NCBI GenBank assembly: GCA_042408875.1
Contig: JBHOQS010000003.1
Coordinates: 1-64,000 of the forward strand
Reading direction: 5' to 3'
Source of the DNA: JBHOQS01 sp042408875
GTDB lineage: Bacteria > Chloroflexota > UBA11872 > JBHOQS01
Length of the DNA stretch: 64,000 nucleotides
Shown: piece by piece, positions 1 through 9,091 of the stretch
Layout of the letters: each line of letters starts with the position of its first letter
Position numbering within the stretch: the stretch's first letter is position 1
Notes under the pieces: generated by a model
Databases searched by the model: none
Told to the model about the DNA's origin: nothing
Seen by the model: only the letters and a program-made list of their open reading frames with translations
Program-made: the position numbers and the translations under genes

Positions 1-147
1 GCGCCCCCCAAGATGAGCCCTCCCGCTCGCCGAGCCACCCAGCTCGGCGAGGTAAGGCCGCACCGAGACAAGGTGCTCGCTAGGCGGCCCGTGTACGGGT
101 GGTAACACCCTCAGCGAAGCCGCCCTAATGGCCGAGCGGCCGTCAAC
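1..147 (+). rRNA. rrl: 23S ribosomal RNA, 3' end (partial)
   Basis: The window opens inside the last part of domain VI of 23S rRNA. The string ggtaaggccgcaccgagac, followed by a tagg..gtaacaccctcagcgaagc block and ending in ccctaatggccgagc, matches the conserved end of bacterial 23S rRNA (compare the usual ctaatnggycgagg near the 3' terminus). The 5' part lies outside the window. The 3' boundary is approximate, placed after the helix that closes the molecule. A 5S gene follows about 250 bases downstream in the same orientation, as expected for an rrn operon. No tRNA is seen between them. Confidence 0.85.
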
Positions 148-288
148 ACTCTCCTCCCTTACTCTTGCCTCCGCCCGTGCTCCCTGCACAGTAGACTTCT
201 ACGTTTGCGCTTCGGAAGCAGGGCCTGACGAGGTCGCCTGTCCACGCATCAACACTCGCTGGAGGAACGACAGCGCGGGGCAGCTGTC

Positions 289-360
289 ATAACTATTCTT
301 TTCTTATTTATACTTTTTGATACTTTATCTTTTTTTATTTAATATCTTCTTTTTATCTTT
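289..360. repeat. T-rich low-complexity island in the rrn spacer
   Basis: The 23S-5S spacer turns abruptly AT-rich here: about 70 bases, mostly T with A, containing repeats of ttctttt, tatctttt and tactttt. The rest of the spacer (148-288) is GC-rich and shows no gene. A second such island (ccttattt repeats) lies just after the 5S gene at about 560-650. Function unknown. It could be an AT-rich processing or promoter region, or simple-sequence expansion. Confidence 0.6.
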
Positions 361-395
361 CCTGTTTGTCTTTCCTACGACGAAACGCGAGAAAG

Positions 396-519
396 CCCTG
401 CCGGTGGTTCGAGCGCGGTGGCCCCACCCGTTCCCATCCCGAACACGGTCGTGAAACGCCGCAGCGCCTACGATACTGGCGCCGCGAGGCGCTGGGACAA
501 TCGGTCACTGCCGGCAGGG
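396..519 (+). rRNA. rrf: 5S ribosomal RNA
   Basis: A 10-base terminal helix (gccctgccgg at 395-404 with ccggcagggc at 511-520) encloses the conserved 5S loop sequence cccatcccgaacacgg at about 434-449. Total length of about 124 nt is normal. It is followed by a short T stretch. It sits about 250 bases after the 23S 3' end in the same direction. Confidence 0.92.
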
Positions 520-559
520 CTTTTGCCTATGGCTCTGCTGTATCTCTCAGCCCGCCCCT

Positions 560-650
560 TGTAGATTTTATATTTCATATCCTTAAATACCCTTATTTCA
601 AATGCCCTTATTTTAAATACCCTTATTCTTAAATATTCTTAGAGGTATCA
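560..650. repeat. AT-rich imperfect repeats after the 5S gene
   Basis: Four or five imperfect copies of an approximately 13-base unit of the form aaatacccttatt (for example aaatacccttatttc, aaatgcccttatttt, aaatacccttattct) lie between the 5S gene and the convergent glycosyltransferase gene, whose stop is inside this tract. The composition is unlike the surrounding GC-rich DNA. No gene is seen. Confidence 0.6.
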
Positions 651-1657
651 TTTATCCTTATCGCAGGACCTCCACGGGTCTGCTGCGCCACGATTTCCAG
701 TACATCTCTCACCGCAATTTCAGTGATATCATGCCCCTTCCAGAGTACCGAGACACAGGCGCCGCGCGGCGCCCACACGCGCGGATCAGTTGGACCAAAG
801 ATGGCGACTGTCGGGATCCCCAGCGCCGCGGCCAGATGGGTGATACCCGAGTCGTTGCCGATGTACGCGTCGCAGCAGGCGAGCACGCCAGCAAGCTGTA
901 CGAGCGGAAGTCCAGCGACACGCACGACCGGCCCGTCCTGATCTCGCATCTGGAGATCGTGCCATACCGCTCCTACCTGCTGCGCATCCGCTGGACCCTC
1001 CACCAGGAGGATAGCGGCTCCGAATTCCTTCCAGAGCTGCCTGCAGAGCTCCGCATAGCAGGCAGCGGGCCAGCATTTCCAGGTTCCACCGGATCCAGCA
1101 TGGACCGCGATGCGCAGGCGAGGTCCGCCTGCGAGCGCAGGCTGCCGGTTCAACCACGTGCGCGCGAGGGCAAGCTCTTCCTCGCGGAGGCGGATCGCCG
1201 GATGCCGCTCGCTCTCGGCGAGCTGAGACAGGTGCAAGCCCAGCGGCGCCAGCGTACTCAGACAGTGATCGGTAACGTGAACGTCGCGCCCGGGCTCCGG
1301 CAGTGGCGAGGCAGCGAGCACCACGGCTTTCGTCAGGCGGCGCAGGTTCTCAACGACGGTGGCATGGTCACGCAGCCACACGATACACAGGTCGTACGCC
1401 TGCCACTCGGCCACCCACGGCCCAGCCAACTGTTCCGGCGCGAACAGCTCCAGCGGTACCGCGAGATCGAATGACAGCCCCTGGTCAACGATGCCGCGGC
1501 CTGCGATGACCTCCAGCGCAGCGCGGTTGCCGTAGACCGTGAGGTGTGCCTGCCGAAAGCGCCAACGCAGCCATGCGAGCGCCGGTAGCGTGACGATGAA
1601 ATCACCGAGCGCGCCAGCGCGCAGCACCGCAATCCGACGTGCCGAAAGGGTACTCAT
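629..1657 (-). CDS. Glycosyltransferase family 9 (heptosyltransferase-like)
   Basis: A 342-residue protein with the family 9 (ADP-heptose:LPS heptosyltransferase-like) layout. The N-terminal Rossmann start AGALGDFIVTLPAL lies at residues 14-27. The C-terminal nucleotide-sugar binding block GNDSGITHLAAALGIP starts near residue 267 and is followed by FGPTDP. The family transfers a sugar from a nucleotide donor to a cell-surface acceptor on the inner face of the membrane. No LPS genes are nearby, so the acceptor is unknown. The start codon overlaps the stop of the antiporter gene (ATGA at 1654-1657), so the two are probably translationally coupled in one minus-strand operon. Confidence 0.85.
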   Translation of the reverse strand: MSTLSARRIAVLRAGALGDFIVTLPALAWLRWRFRQAHLTVYGNRAALEVIAGRGIVDQGLSFDLAVPLELFAPEQLAGPWVAEWQAYDLCIVWLRDHATVVENLRRLTKAVVLAASPLPEPGRDVHVTDHCLSTLAPLGLHLSQLAESERHPAIRLREEELALARTWLNRQPALAGGPRLRIAVHAGSGGTWKCWPAACYAELCRQLWKEFGAAILLVEGPADAQQVGAVWHDLQMRDQDGPVVRVAGLPLVQLAGVLACCDAYIGNDSGITHLAAALGIPTVAIFGPTDPRVWAPRGACVSVLWKGHDITEIAVRDVLEIVAQQTRGGPAIRINDTSKNI

Positions 1658-2937
1658 GGTGTAGTGACAGGCGCTTCCTCCAGGGGTTCGCCCTCTTCAT
1701 AGACAGGCCACGGCTCGCGCTCACGGCCGCGATACAGCGCCGTCAGCACCGGCGGCACAATGAGCGTCGTCACGACGCTCATCACCACGACCACAGACAG
1801 GAATTGATCGGAGATCGCACCCAGCGAGCGCCCAATGCCGGCCACGATCAGCCCCACCTCGCCTCTGGGCACCATGCCGACTCCTACGATCGCCATAGAA
1901 CGCGGCCCAAGTCCCAGAGCGCCAACGCCGCAGCCGATCAATTTGCCGAAGATAGCGATAGCTGTGATGACCAGCGCGATGCCGATCACGGCCGGGTCAA
2001 GGAAGAGGCGCCAGTCGACCTGCATCCCGGTGATAACGAAGAAGAACGGCACCAGGAACTCGTATAAGGGCTGGACCTGGTCCTCAAGCTGATACTGCTC
2101 GCGCGCCTCGGCGAAGACCATGCCAGCAAGGAAGGCGCCGATGATCGCCGCCAGGCCGATCGTGCCGGCCAGTGCGGCTAGGCCCAGCGTGACCATCAAT
2201 GCTACGACCAGCGGTGCGTTATGAATATGCAGCCGCTCCAGATGTATGCTGTAGTTCCGTGTGATGCGCGTGCCGAGTAGTGTGACGAAGATCACGAAGG
2301 CGACCGCCTGCACTCCGATAGCCAGGGCCGTCCAGGGATGCGCGCCAATAGCCTCTCCACTCTGGCCGGCTGCGGCCACGACGGCTAGCAGCATCATCCC
2401 TAGGATGTCATCGATAACGGCCGCGCCCAGGATAATGCGCGCCTCGACGCTGTGCAGTACCCCCAGATCCCGCAGCACCCGCGCCGTGATGCCGACGCTC
2501 GTGGCCACGAGCGCCGTGGCCACAAACATATCGGTCACTTGGGGCGTGGGCTGGGTCGCCATAAAGCCCAGCCCCAGACCGAACGGCAGCAGGATCCCCA
2601 GCACGCCCACTACTCCGGCACGCCATCCGACGTGCTTCAGATCGCTCAGGCGCGTCTCCAGCCCAACATAAAACAACAGCACGATCACGCCGAGTTCGGC
2701 GATGATGTGGTAGACAAGATGGAGACCCTCGCGCGCTGGCTCCTCTCCGTGAAGCGCCTCGACCAGCACGGCTGATGGTACTCCCACCAGGCCGAGGGCG
2801 TAGGGCCCGATCAGCATGCCAGCAAGCACCTCACCGATCACCGCCGGCTGCCGCAGCCGCGAGAACAGCTCGCCTCCCAGCTTTGCTGCAGCGAACATGA
2901 TGAAGAGATGGATCAAGATCGACGTGAGTGGCGTCAT
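1654..2937 (-). CDS. Cation/proton antiporter, CPA2 (KefB/NapA-like)
   Basis: A 427-residue polytopic membrane protein with about twelve hydrophobic segments. Typical CPA2 signatures include GEVLAGMLIGPYALGLV (about residues 36-52), LLFYVGLETRLSDLK and, in the second half, GAFLAGMVFAEA and FFFVITGMQVD, with GMVPRGEVGLI near residue 350. The family exchanges Na+ or K+ for H+ across the cytoplasmic membrane. There is no C-terminal TrkA-N domain, so it is a short form. It is the first gene of a two-gene operon with the downstream glycosyltransferase, which it overlaps by four bases. Substrate ion not determined. Confidence 0.88.
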   Translation of the reverse strand: MTPLTSILIHLFIMFAAAKLGGELFSRLRQPAVIGEVLAGMLIGPYALGLVGVPSAVLVEALHGEEPAREGLHLVYHIIAELGVIVLLFYVGLETRLSDLKHVGWRAGVVGVLGILLPFGLGLGFMATQPTPQVTDMFVATALVATSVGITARVLRDLGVLHSVEARIILGAAVIDDILGMMLLAVVAAAGQSGEAIGAHPWTALAIGVQAVAFVIFVTLLGTRITRNYSIHLERLHIHNAPLVVALMVTLGLAALAGTIGLAAIIGAFLAGMVFAEAREQYQLEDQVQPLYEFLVPFFFVITGMQVDWRLFLDPAVIGIALVITAIAIFGKLIGCGVGALGLGPRSMAIVGVGMVPRGEVGLIVAGIGRSLGAISDQFLSVVVVMSVVTTLIVPPVLTALYRGREREPWPVYEEGEPLEEAPVTTP

Positions 2938-3397
2938 ACGCGCGCTTGCCCTGGCCTGTATACTCGCGGGAGCCGTCGATGCGCGCCCTCGCCTAGGCCC
3001 TTGTCTTCTAACTCTAGCCTGACAGCACGTACGGGGGCAAGTTTCCGCACCTCCTCGTGGCGTGGCCTGACCCCAATAGTGTCACGCCACACCAGTTCGC
3101 AGCCCGCGATCGTTGCTAGAGCTAGGTCGAGTGAGTGCTTCTCGAGAACGCTAGCCAGTCTACTGTCAGCGACGGTCGCTGGCACTCCTACAGCAAAGCC
3201 AGCGCGCCGGCCTTGCCGGACTGTGCCACTTCGCGGTAGCCTGTAAGACGCGAGCACGCGAACGCAGCCGTCCGGGCAGCCAGGCTGCTCTAGCTAGTAC
3301 GAGACGGTGTGAAACGAACAGCACGATTAGCGCGAGACAACAAACGCGAGACCAGCATACGAGACTTCGTGGATGCAATCGAGCGAGGGGGCGAGGG
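2938..3397. other. Divergent intergenic region, 460 bp, no gene recognised
   Basis: This spacer separates the minus-strand antiporter gene from the plus-strand sucA operon and should hold both promoters, but I see no convincing -35/-10 pair. An 8-bp inverted repeat (gtggcgtg at 3057-3064 with cacgccac at 3083-3090) could form a stem-loop. Short open frames in it match no family I know. Confidence 0.4.
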
Positions 3398-6181
3398 GTG
3401 GCGATCTTCCACGGGCCGAACCTTGGCTACGTGCTTGAACTCTACGAACGATACCTGCGGGATCCCCAATCTGTTGATCCTGCAACGCGGGCATTCTTCG
3501 AGCACTGGACCCCGCCTGCGCTGGACGGCGCGGTCGAGGCCCAGGCCACCGTCGAGGCACTCCCCGGCCTCGATCCGGCGAAGGTTGCCGCCGCCGCTGC
3601 GCTAGCGCAAGGGATCCGCGAGTACGGCCATCTTGCCGCACGAGTTGACCCGCTCGGCAGCGCACCGCCGGGCGCGCCGGAACTCGACCCAGCAACACAT
3701 GGCATTAGCGCGGAAGAGCTCGCCCAGCTACCCGCCAGCATCGTGGGCGGACCAGTGGCGCGCACGGCCCGCAACGCGCTCGAAGCGATCGAGGCCCTGC
3801 ACCGCATCTACTGCGGCTCGATTGGCTATGAGTACGACCACATCCAGGTTGCTGAAGAGCGGGTCTGGCTCCGCGACGCCGCGGAGACCGAGCGCTTCAG
3901 CACGCCGCTCAGCCGGGCGGCCCGGCGCACACTTCTGGAGCGGCTGACACAGGTAGAAGCCTTTGAGCGCTATCTCCACCGCACCTATCCAGGGCAGAAG
4001 CGCTTTTCCCTCGAGGGCTGCGACATGCTGGTGCCGCTGCTCGATGAGGTCATTCGCTGCCAGGCCCAACGCGGCAACCGCCAGGTCTTCATTGGCATGG
4101 CACACCGCGGCCGGCTGAACGTCCTGGCCCATATATTAGGCAAGCCCTACGAGGCCATTCTATCCGAGTTCGAACACTCCGTGCAGCGGCCGCAGACTGC
4201 CGCGTCGGAGAGCACCGATGAGGGCTGGACCGGTGACGTGAAATATCATCTGGGCGCCCGCCGAGCGGATGGCGAGGGAGCTGTGCTCTCCGTCCCGATC
4301 ACTTTGGCGCCCAACCCGAGCCACCTGGAGTTCGTGAACCCGGTTGTCGAGGGGATGACCCGTGCCGCGCAGGACCGCCTGGACAGACCCGGCGAGCCAG
4401 TGCTCGACCTGGAGGCTGCTCTGGCTGTGCTTATCCACGGCGACGCATCGTTCCCCGGCCAGGGTATTGTAGCGGAGACGCTAAATCTCTCGCAACTGGC
4501 CGGTTACCGGACTGGTGGCACCGTACACATTATCGTCAACAACCAGATCGGTTTTACCACGGAGCCATCCGAAGGTCGATCCACCCTCTATGCCAGCGAT
4601 CTGGCTAAGGGCTTCGAAATTCCGATCGTGCACGTGAATGCCGACGATCCCGAGGCGTGCCTGGCCGTGGCGCGGCTGGCCTGCGCCTATCGTGATCGCT
4701 TTCACAAGGATTTCCTCATCGATCTCATTGGATACCGGCGCTGGGGCCATAACGAGCAAGACGAGCCAGCCTATACGCAGCCGCTTTTATATGAGAAGAT
4801 CCGGGCCCATCCGACGGTCCGTGAGCGCTGGGCCCGCCGGCTGATCGAGGAAGGCATCGTGACGCCTGAGGAGGTCGCGGAGATGGAGCGGGCTGCGTTC
4901 GCCCGTCTGGACGAAGCGCGTCGCGCCTCCGCATCCTCCCCGAACCCGGCGGCCTCTACAGCCGCAGTGCAACCTCACCTGCGCCAGGTCATGCCTCCGC
5001 AGATCGAAACGGGCGTCCCAGCTGAGCGGCTGCGTGAGCTGAATGAGGCGCTCCTGCGGCTGCCCGAGGGCTTTACTCTGCACCCGCGGCTGGCCCGCCC
5101 GATGGAGCGTCGGCGAACTGCGCTCGACGAGGGGGCCATCGACTGGGCACATGCCGAGTCGCTTGCCTTCGCCTCGCTGCTCGCCGAGGGCGTGCCCGTG
5201 CGCCTGACCGGACAGGATACCGAGCGCGGCACGTTTAGCCAGCGCCACTTAGTGCTCCATGACGTTCGTACTGGCCAGCGCTATACGCCGCTTGCTGCCC
5301 TGCCGCAGGCGCAGGCGTCGTTTGCGGTCTATAACAGCCCGCTCTCGGAGAACGCTGTGCTCGGCTTCGAGTATGGCTATAGTGTGCAGGCGCCGCGCGC
5401 GCTGGTGCTGTGGGAAGCGCAGTTCGGCGACTTTGCCAATGCGGCCCAGGTGATCATCGATCAGTTCATTGCGTCGGGCAAGGCGAAGTGGCGCCAGACG
5501 CCGGCGCTGGTCCTGTTGCTGCCCCATGGCTACGAAGGGCAGGGGCCGGAGCACTCCAGTGCGCGGCCCGAGCGGTTTTTGCAGCTCGCTGCGGAGGATA
5601 ACCTACGCATTGTGAACTGCACCACTGCGGCGCAGTACTTCCACGTACTACGCCGCCAGGCCAGGCTGCTGGACATCGACCCGCGGCCGCTGGTGATGCT
5701 GACGCCCAAGAGCCTGCTGCGCCATCCCCTTGCGATGGCTCGTCTGGACGAGCTGGCAACAGGCAGCTTCCGGCCTGTCCTCGACGACCCGGCCGTCAGT
5801 GACCCCGCCGGTATCACGCGCCTGCTGCTCTGCAGCGGAAAGATCTACGTCGATCTCGCCAGCGATGAGCGGCGCGCTGCCGCGACGAACACGGCGATTG
5901 TACGGCTGGAGGAGCTCTATCCCTTCCCGGAGGAGGAGCTGGCGCAGGTGCTGGCTCGCTATTCGGTGCTGAAGGAGGCCATCTGGGTACAGGAGGAGCC
6001 GAGAAACATGGGCGCCTGGAGCTACGTGGCGCCCCTGGTGCGCCGTCTGCTTCCTCCCGCCCTTGAACTCCGCTACATTGGCCGCCCTAGCCGCGCCGCG
6101 CCGGCGGAGGGCTCAGCCGAAGCCCACGCTGTGGAGCAGGCTCGCATTGTGCGGGAGGCGCTGGGTGGACCGGGTGCCTAG
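3398..6181 (+). CDS. sucA: 2-oxoglutarate dehydrogenase E1 component
   Basis: Thiamine-diphosphate-dependent E1 subunit (927 aa, normal length) that decarboxylates 2-oxoglutarate in the TCA cycle and passes the succinyl group to lipoyl-E2. The short N-terminal E1 segment (LYERYLRDPQSVDP, FFEHW) is present. It is followed by the conserved blocks HRGRLNVLAHILGKP, GDVKYHLG (about 279), NPSHLEFVNP (about 306), HGDASFPGQG (about 347) and GYRRWGHNE of the ThDP domain, the pyrimidine-binding domain with GTFSQRH and LPHGYEGQGPEHSS (about 708), and the C-terminal OxoGdeHyase domain (VMLTPKSLLRHPLA). The start is GTG at 3398, preceded by a G-rich purine tract. It is the first gene of sucA-sucB-lpd. There is no fused E2 domain, unlike the actinobacterial Kgd. 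Confidence 0.96.
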   Translation: MAIFHGPNLGYVLELYERYLRDPQSVDPATRAFFEHWTPPALDGAVEAQATVEALPGLDPAKVAAAAALAQGIREYGHLAARVDPLGSAPPGAPELDPATHGISAEELAQLPASIVGGPVARTARNALEAIEALHRIYCGSIGYEYDHIQVAEERVWLRDAAETERFSTPLSRAARRTLLERLTQVEAFERYLHRTYPGQKRFSLEGCDMLVPLLDEVIRCQAQRGNRQVFIGMAHRGRLNVLAHILGKPYEAILSEFEHSVQRPQTAASESTDEGWTGDVKYHLGARRADGEGAVLSVPITLAPNPSHLEFVNPVVEGMTRAAQDRLDRPGEPVLDLEAALAVLIHGDASFPGQGIVAETLNLSQLAGYRTGGTVHIIVNNQIGFTTEPSEGRSTLYASDLAKGFEIPIVHVNADDPEACLAVARLACAYRDRFHKDFLIDLIGYRRWGHNEQDEPAYTQPLLYEKIRAHPTVRERWARRLIEEGIVTPEEVAEMERAAFARLDEARRASASSPNPAASTAAVQPHLRQVMPPQIETGVPAERLRELNEALLRLPEGFTLHPRLARPMERRRTALDEGAIDWAHAESLAFASLLAEGVPVRLTGQDTERGTFSQRHLVLHDVRTGQRYTPLAALPQAQASFAVYNSPLSENAVLGFEYGYSVQAPRALVLWEAQFGDFANAAQVIIDQFIASGKAKWRQTPALVLLLPHGYEGQGPEHSSARPERFLQLAAEDNLRIVNCTTAAQYFHVLRRQARLLDIDPRPLVMLTPKSLLRHPLAMARLDELATGSFRPVLDDPAVSDPAGITRLLLCSGKIYVDLASDERRAAATNTAIVRLEELYPFPEEELAQVLARYSVLKEAIWVQEEPRNMGAWSYVAPLVRRLLPPALELRYIGRPSRAAPAEGSAEAHAVEQARIVREALGGPGA

Positions 6182-6184
6182 CCG

Positions 6185-6218
6185 CTGCTCGGCGCCTGGC
6201 TAGCCAGGCGCCGAGCAG
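6185..6218. promoter_or_regulatory. Perfect 34-bp palindrome between sucA and sucB
   Basis: Sixteen-base arms (6185-6200 and 6203-6218) are exact reverse complements around a central ta, starting four bases after the sucA stop. The transcript could fold into a very stable hairpin. There is no T-run after it, so it is not a standard intrinsic terminator. It lies inside an operon, so it more likely sets the sucA:sucB transcript ratio or mRNA stability, or binds a dimeric protein. Function is inferred. Confidence 0.7.
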
Positions 6219-6305
6219 GCCTTCGTGCCATGGAGACAGCCAGTACTCCTCCCCCGACGCGCAGCGCGCTGCGCAGGGGAAAAAGAACCTTGCAGGAGCC
6301 CAGCT

Positions 6306-7556
6306 ATGGCAGTTGAGATCCGTGTGCCGCCCCTTGGAGAGTCGATCGTCGAGGCGACGGTCGGACGCTGGCTCAAGCGTGAGGGGGAGCGCGTCGCTGC
6401 CGGAGAGCCCGTGCTCGAATTGGAGACCGAGAAAGTCAGCCTCGAAGTGGCTGCCCCGCAGGCAGGTGTACTGGAACGCATCACCCGGCGTGAGGGGGAG
6501 ACGGTAAAGGTTGGCGAGGTGCTAGCGGTGCTTGCCGAAGAAGCAGGCACAGCGGCTCCGCCCGGCCAGCCGGAGCCTACGCCAGCGGCCGCCACGGCTG
6601 CGCCCCCATCGGTGGCGCCCTCGCCGGAGGGCGTCGCACCGCCCTCCGCTCCCTTCGCCCGCCGCCTGGCTGCCGAGGCAGGGATCGACCTGGCGCGCGT
6701 CTCCGGCACCGGTCCCGGCGGACGGATTACCGCCGAGGATGTCCGCGCCACCCTCACCCGGGCTGTGCCCGCGCCGGAGATCGCGCGGCCGGCGCCGCCA
6801 CCGGTTCCTCCATCCCCAGTCGAACGGCCTGAGGCCGCTGCACCTCGCGCCGCAGAGCGCCGAGAAGAGCGGGTGCGCATGTCCCGCCGGCGCCTCACTA
6901 TCGCGCGGCGGCTGGTCGAGGCACAACGTACGGCGGCCATGCTCACCACCTTCAACGAGATCGATATGAGCGCGGTGATGGACTTGCGCCGCCGCCGCCG
7001 TGACGCCTTTCGCGAGCGCCACGGCGTGAGCCTCGGTCTCATGTCCTTCTTCACCAAGGCAGTAGTCGGCGCGTTAAAGGCCTTCCCACAACTTAATTCA
7101 GAGCTCCAGGGCGAAGAGCTCATCCTCAAGTATTACTACGACATCGGCATTGCTGTGGCCACTGACCAGGGCCTGGTCGTGCCAGTGGTGCGCGATGCCG
7201 ATCGCAAGAGCTTCGCCGAGATCGAGCGCGAGATCGAGGACCTGGCCACCCGTGCCCGCGAGAACCGGCTGACCCTGCAAGACCTGGAAGGCGGCACGTT
7301 CACCATCACGAACGGCGGTGTCTTTGGCTCGCTCCTCTCCACACCCATCCTGAATTACCCCCAGGTCGGCATCCTGGGCATGCACCGCATCCAGGAGCGC
7401 CCGGTAGTGGCGAACGGGGAGATCGTTATCCGCCCCATGATGTATGTGGCGCTGTCGTATGACCACCGCGTCGTTGACGGTCGTGAGGCGGTGCTCTTCT
7501 TGGTGCGGGTGAAGGAACTGATCGAAGACCCCGAGATGCTACTGCTGGAAGGCTGA
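6306..7556 (+). CDS. sucB: Dihydrolipoyllysine succinyltransferase, E2 of 2-oxoglutarate dehydrogenase
   Basis: A 416-residue E2 subunit. The N-terminal lipoyl domain (residues 1-78) has the lipoylation site ETEKVSLEV with Lys43. An Ala/Pro-rich linker follows, then the peripheral subunit-binding domain (FARRLAAEAGIDLARV, GTGPGGRITAEDV, about 118-150), a second linker, and the acyltransferase core ending in ALSYDHRVVDGREAV, with the catalytic His and Asp. The ATG at 6306 is chosen because caggag lies 7-8 bases upstream and the lipoyl domain begins there. An in-frame ATG at 6225 would add unconserved residues. It lies between sucA and lpd, four bases before lpd. Confidence 0.95.
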   Translation: MAVEIRVPPLGESIVEATVGRWLKREGERVAAGEPVLELETEKVSLEVAAPQAGVLERITRREGETVKVGEVLAVLAEEAGTAAPPGQPEPTPAAATAAPPSVAPSPEGVAPPSAPFARRLAAEAGIDLARVSGTGPGGRITAEDVRATLTRAVPAPEIARPAPPPVPPSPVERPEAAAPRAAERREERVRMSRRRLTIARRLVEAQRTAAMLTTFNEIDMSAVMDLRRRRRDAFRERHGVSLGLMSFFTKAVVGALKAFPQLNSELQGEELILKYYYDIGIAVATDQGLVVPVVRDADRKSFAEIEREIEDLATRARENRLTLQDLEGGTFTITNGGVFGSLLSTPILNYPQVGILGMHRIQERPVVANGEIVIRPMMYVALSYDHRVVDGREAVLFLVRVKELIEDPEMLLLEG

Positions 7557-7559
7557 CGC

Positions 7560-8960
7560 ATGGCGATAGAAGAACAGCGCTACGATTTCACGGTGATCGG
7601 TGCCGGGCCCGGCGGCTACGTCGCGGCGATCCGTGCTGCCCAGCTCGGCTTGAAAACTGCCTGCATCGAGAAAGAGCGTACCCTCGGAGGCACCTGCCTC
7701 AACGTTGGCTGTATTCCGTCGAAGGCGCTGCTCGACTCGACCGAACTGCTCCACGCGATCAGGCACACAGCCGCCGCCCATGGCATCACGGTGCAGGGAG
7801 TTACGGCCGACATCCAGGCGATGCAGCGCCGCAAAGAGAGCATCGTGCAGCGCTCGACCCGCGGCATCGAGTATCTCTTCCGCAAGAACGGCGTGGCCTG
7901 GATCCGCGGTACAGCTAGGCTGGTCGAGCCTGACCGCATCGAGGTGACCGATGGGAACGGCGGCCGCAGCATAGTGGTGAGCCGGCACATCTGCATCGCG
8001 ACCGGCTCCGCGCCGGTGCCGTTCCCCGGCGTCCCGTTCGATGAAGAGCAGGTGCTCTCTTCGACCGGTGCGCTGGCCCTCGAACAGGTACCGGATCACT
8101 TGATCGTTATCGGCGGTGGAGCGATCGGACTTGAGCTGGGCAGCGTCTGGCTGCGCCTGGGCGCGCGTGTGACGATCCTCGAGCTCATGCCGGCCATTCT
8201 GCCCGATATGGACAGTGAGATCACGCGACAGGCCGAGCAGATCTTTCGCCGCCAGGGCTTCGACATCCGCACCAACGTGCGCGTGAGCGGCATCGAGCGG
8301 CACGAAGCTAGCGTACGTGTCTTGCTTGACGGGGGCGATGCGCTCGAAGGGGACCATGTGCTCGTAGCGATCGGGCGGCAGCCCTATACCGAGGGGCTGG
8401 GCGCCGCTGAACTCGGCATCCGCCTGGACGAGCGCGGGGTTATCCTCGTTGACCAGCAGTACCGCACCGGCGTCAGGCAGGTCTACGCCATCGGGGATGT
8501 GATCGGCGGAGCCATGCTGGCGCATAAGGCCATGGAAGAAGGCGTCGCCGTGGCAGAGCTGGCCGCTGGGAAGGCGGGCATGGTGAACTACGATGCCGTC
8601 GCCACGGTAGTATATACCTCGCCGGAGATCGCCTCGGTCGGCCGCTCAGAGGAAGAGCTGCGCCAGGAGGGGTACGAACTCCGCGTCGGTAAGTTTCCCT
8701 TCAGCGCCGCGGGCCGCGCCCGCACCCTGGAGGAGACCGACGGCCTGGTGAAGGTCCTGGCCGACGCCAGGACCGGACGGCTGTTGGGTGTGCATATCCT
8801 GGGTCCACACGCTTCAGACCTCATCGCCGAGGCTGCCCTGGCCATGGAGTTCCAGGCTTCTGCGGAAGACCTGGCGGTCTCTGTGCACGCACACCCGACG
8901 CTTCCGGAGGCGCTTAAAGAGGCAGCGCTGGCCGCGCTTGGTCGCGCGCTACACCTCTAA
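7560..8960 (+). CDS. lpdA: Dihydrolipoyl dehydrogenase (E3)
   Basis: A 466-residue FAD-dependent pyridine nucleotide-disulfide oxidoreductase that reoxidises dihydrolipoamide with NAD+. The FAD-binding motif GAGPGG is at residues 14-19, the redox-active disulfide is Cys46/Cys51 in GGTCLNVGCIPSKALL, the NAD motif GGGAIGLELG lies near residue 185, and the C-terminal dimerisation domain carries the catalytic HPTLPE (His445, Glu450). It is the last gene of the operon and starts four bases after the sucB stop. The stop codon lies at the start of a 15-bp tandem duplication. Confidence 0.95.
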   Translation: MAIEEQRYDFTVIGAGPGGYVAAIRAAQLGLKTACIEKERTLGGTCLNVGCIPSKALLDSTELLHAIRHTAAAHGITVQGVTADIQAMQRRKESIVQRSTRGIEYLFRKNGVAWIRGTARLVEPDRIEVTDGNGGRSIVVSRHICIATGSAPVPFPGVPFDEEQVLSSTGALALEQVPDHLIVIGGGAIGLELGSVWLRLGARVTILELMPAILPDMDSEITRQAEQIFRRQGFDIRTNVRVSGIERHEASVRVLLDGGDALEGDHVLVAIGRQPYTEGLGAAELGIRLDERGVILVDQQYRTGVRQVYAIGDVIGGAMLAHKAMEEGVAVAELAAGKAGMVNYDAVATVVYTSPEIASVGRSEEELRQEGYELRVGKFPFSAAGRARTLEETDGLVKVLADARTGRLLGVHILGPHASDLIAEAALAMEFQASAEDLAVSVHAHPTLPEALKEAALAALGRALHL

Positions 8961-8987
8961 GTGCGCTACATATAAGTGCGCTACATG
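8958..8987. repeat. 15-bp tandem duplication after lpd
   Basis: taagtgcgctacata (8958-8972) is followed directly by taagtgcgctacatg (8973-8987). The first copy includes the lpd stop codon. A 16-base string of this unit (ctctaagtgcgctaca, 8956-8971) recurs exactly at 25878-25893, about 17 kb away, and a shorter piece (aagtgcgcta) near 39944. Confidence 0.8.
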
Positions 8988-9091
8988 ATAGTTAAGTTCA
9001 GCTCTCCTTCCCAGGCTGATGCCGCAGCCTTCTCATGTAGCCAGCGCCTTTCGACTCGGTTATACTGCGTCCGTGGTGAAGCGGGCCCGCG

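Noticed and set aside
148..394. tRNA gene in the 23S-5S spacer
   Set aside because: No T-loop (gttcgan) or acceptor stem pairing could be found. The only ggttcga string is within 5S rRNA.
366..632. Open frame crossing the 5S region
   Set aside because: It lies over the 5S rRNA gene and runs into AT-rich repeats, so it is not coding.
2944..2964. ttgccc and tatact as a promoter before sucA
   Set aside because: Spacing is only about seven bases and it lies 430 bases upstream of sucA.
3398..6181. Actinobacterial Kgd-type fusion of E1 and E2
   Set aside because: The length (927 aa) and start lack the E2 acyltransferase domain; sucB is separate.
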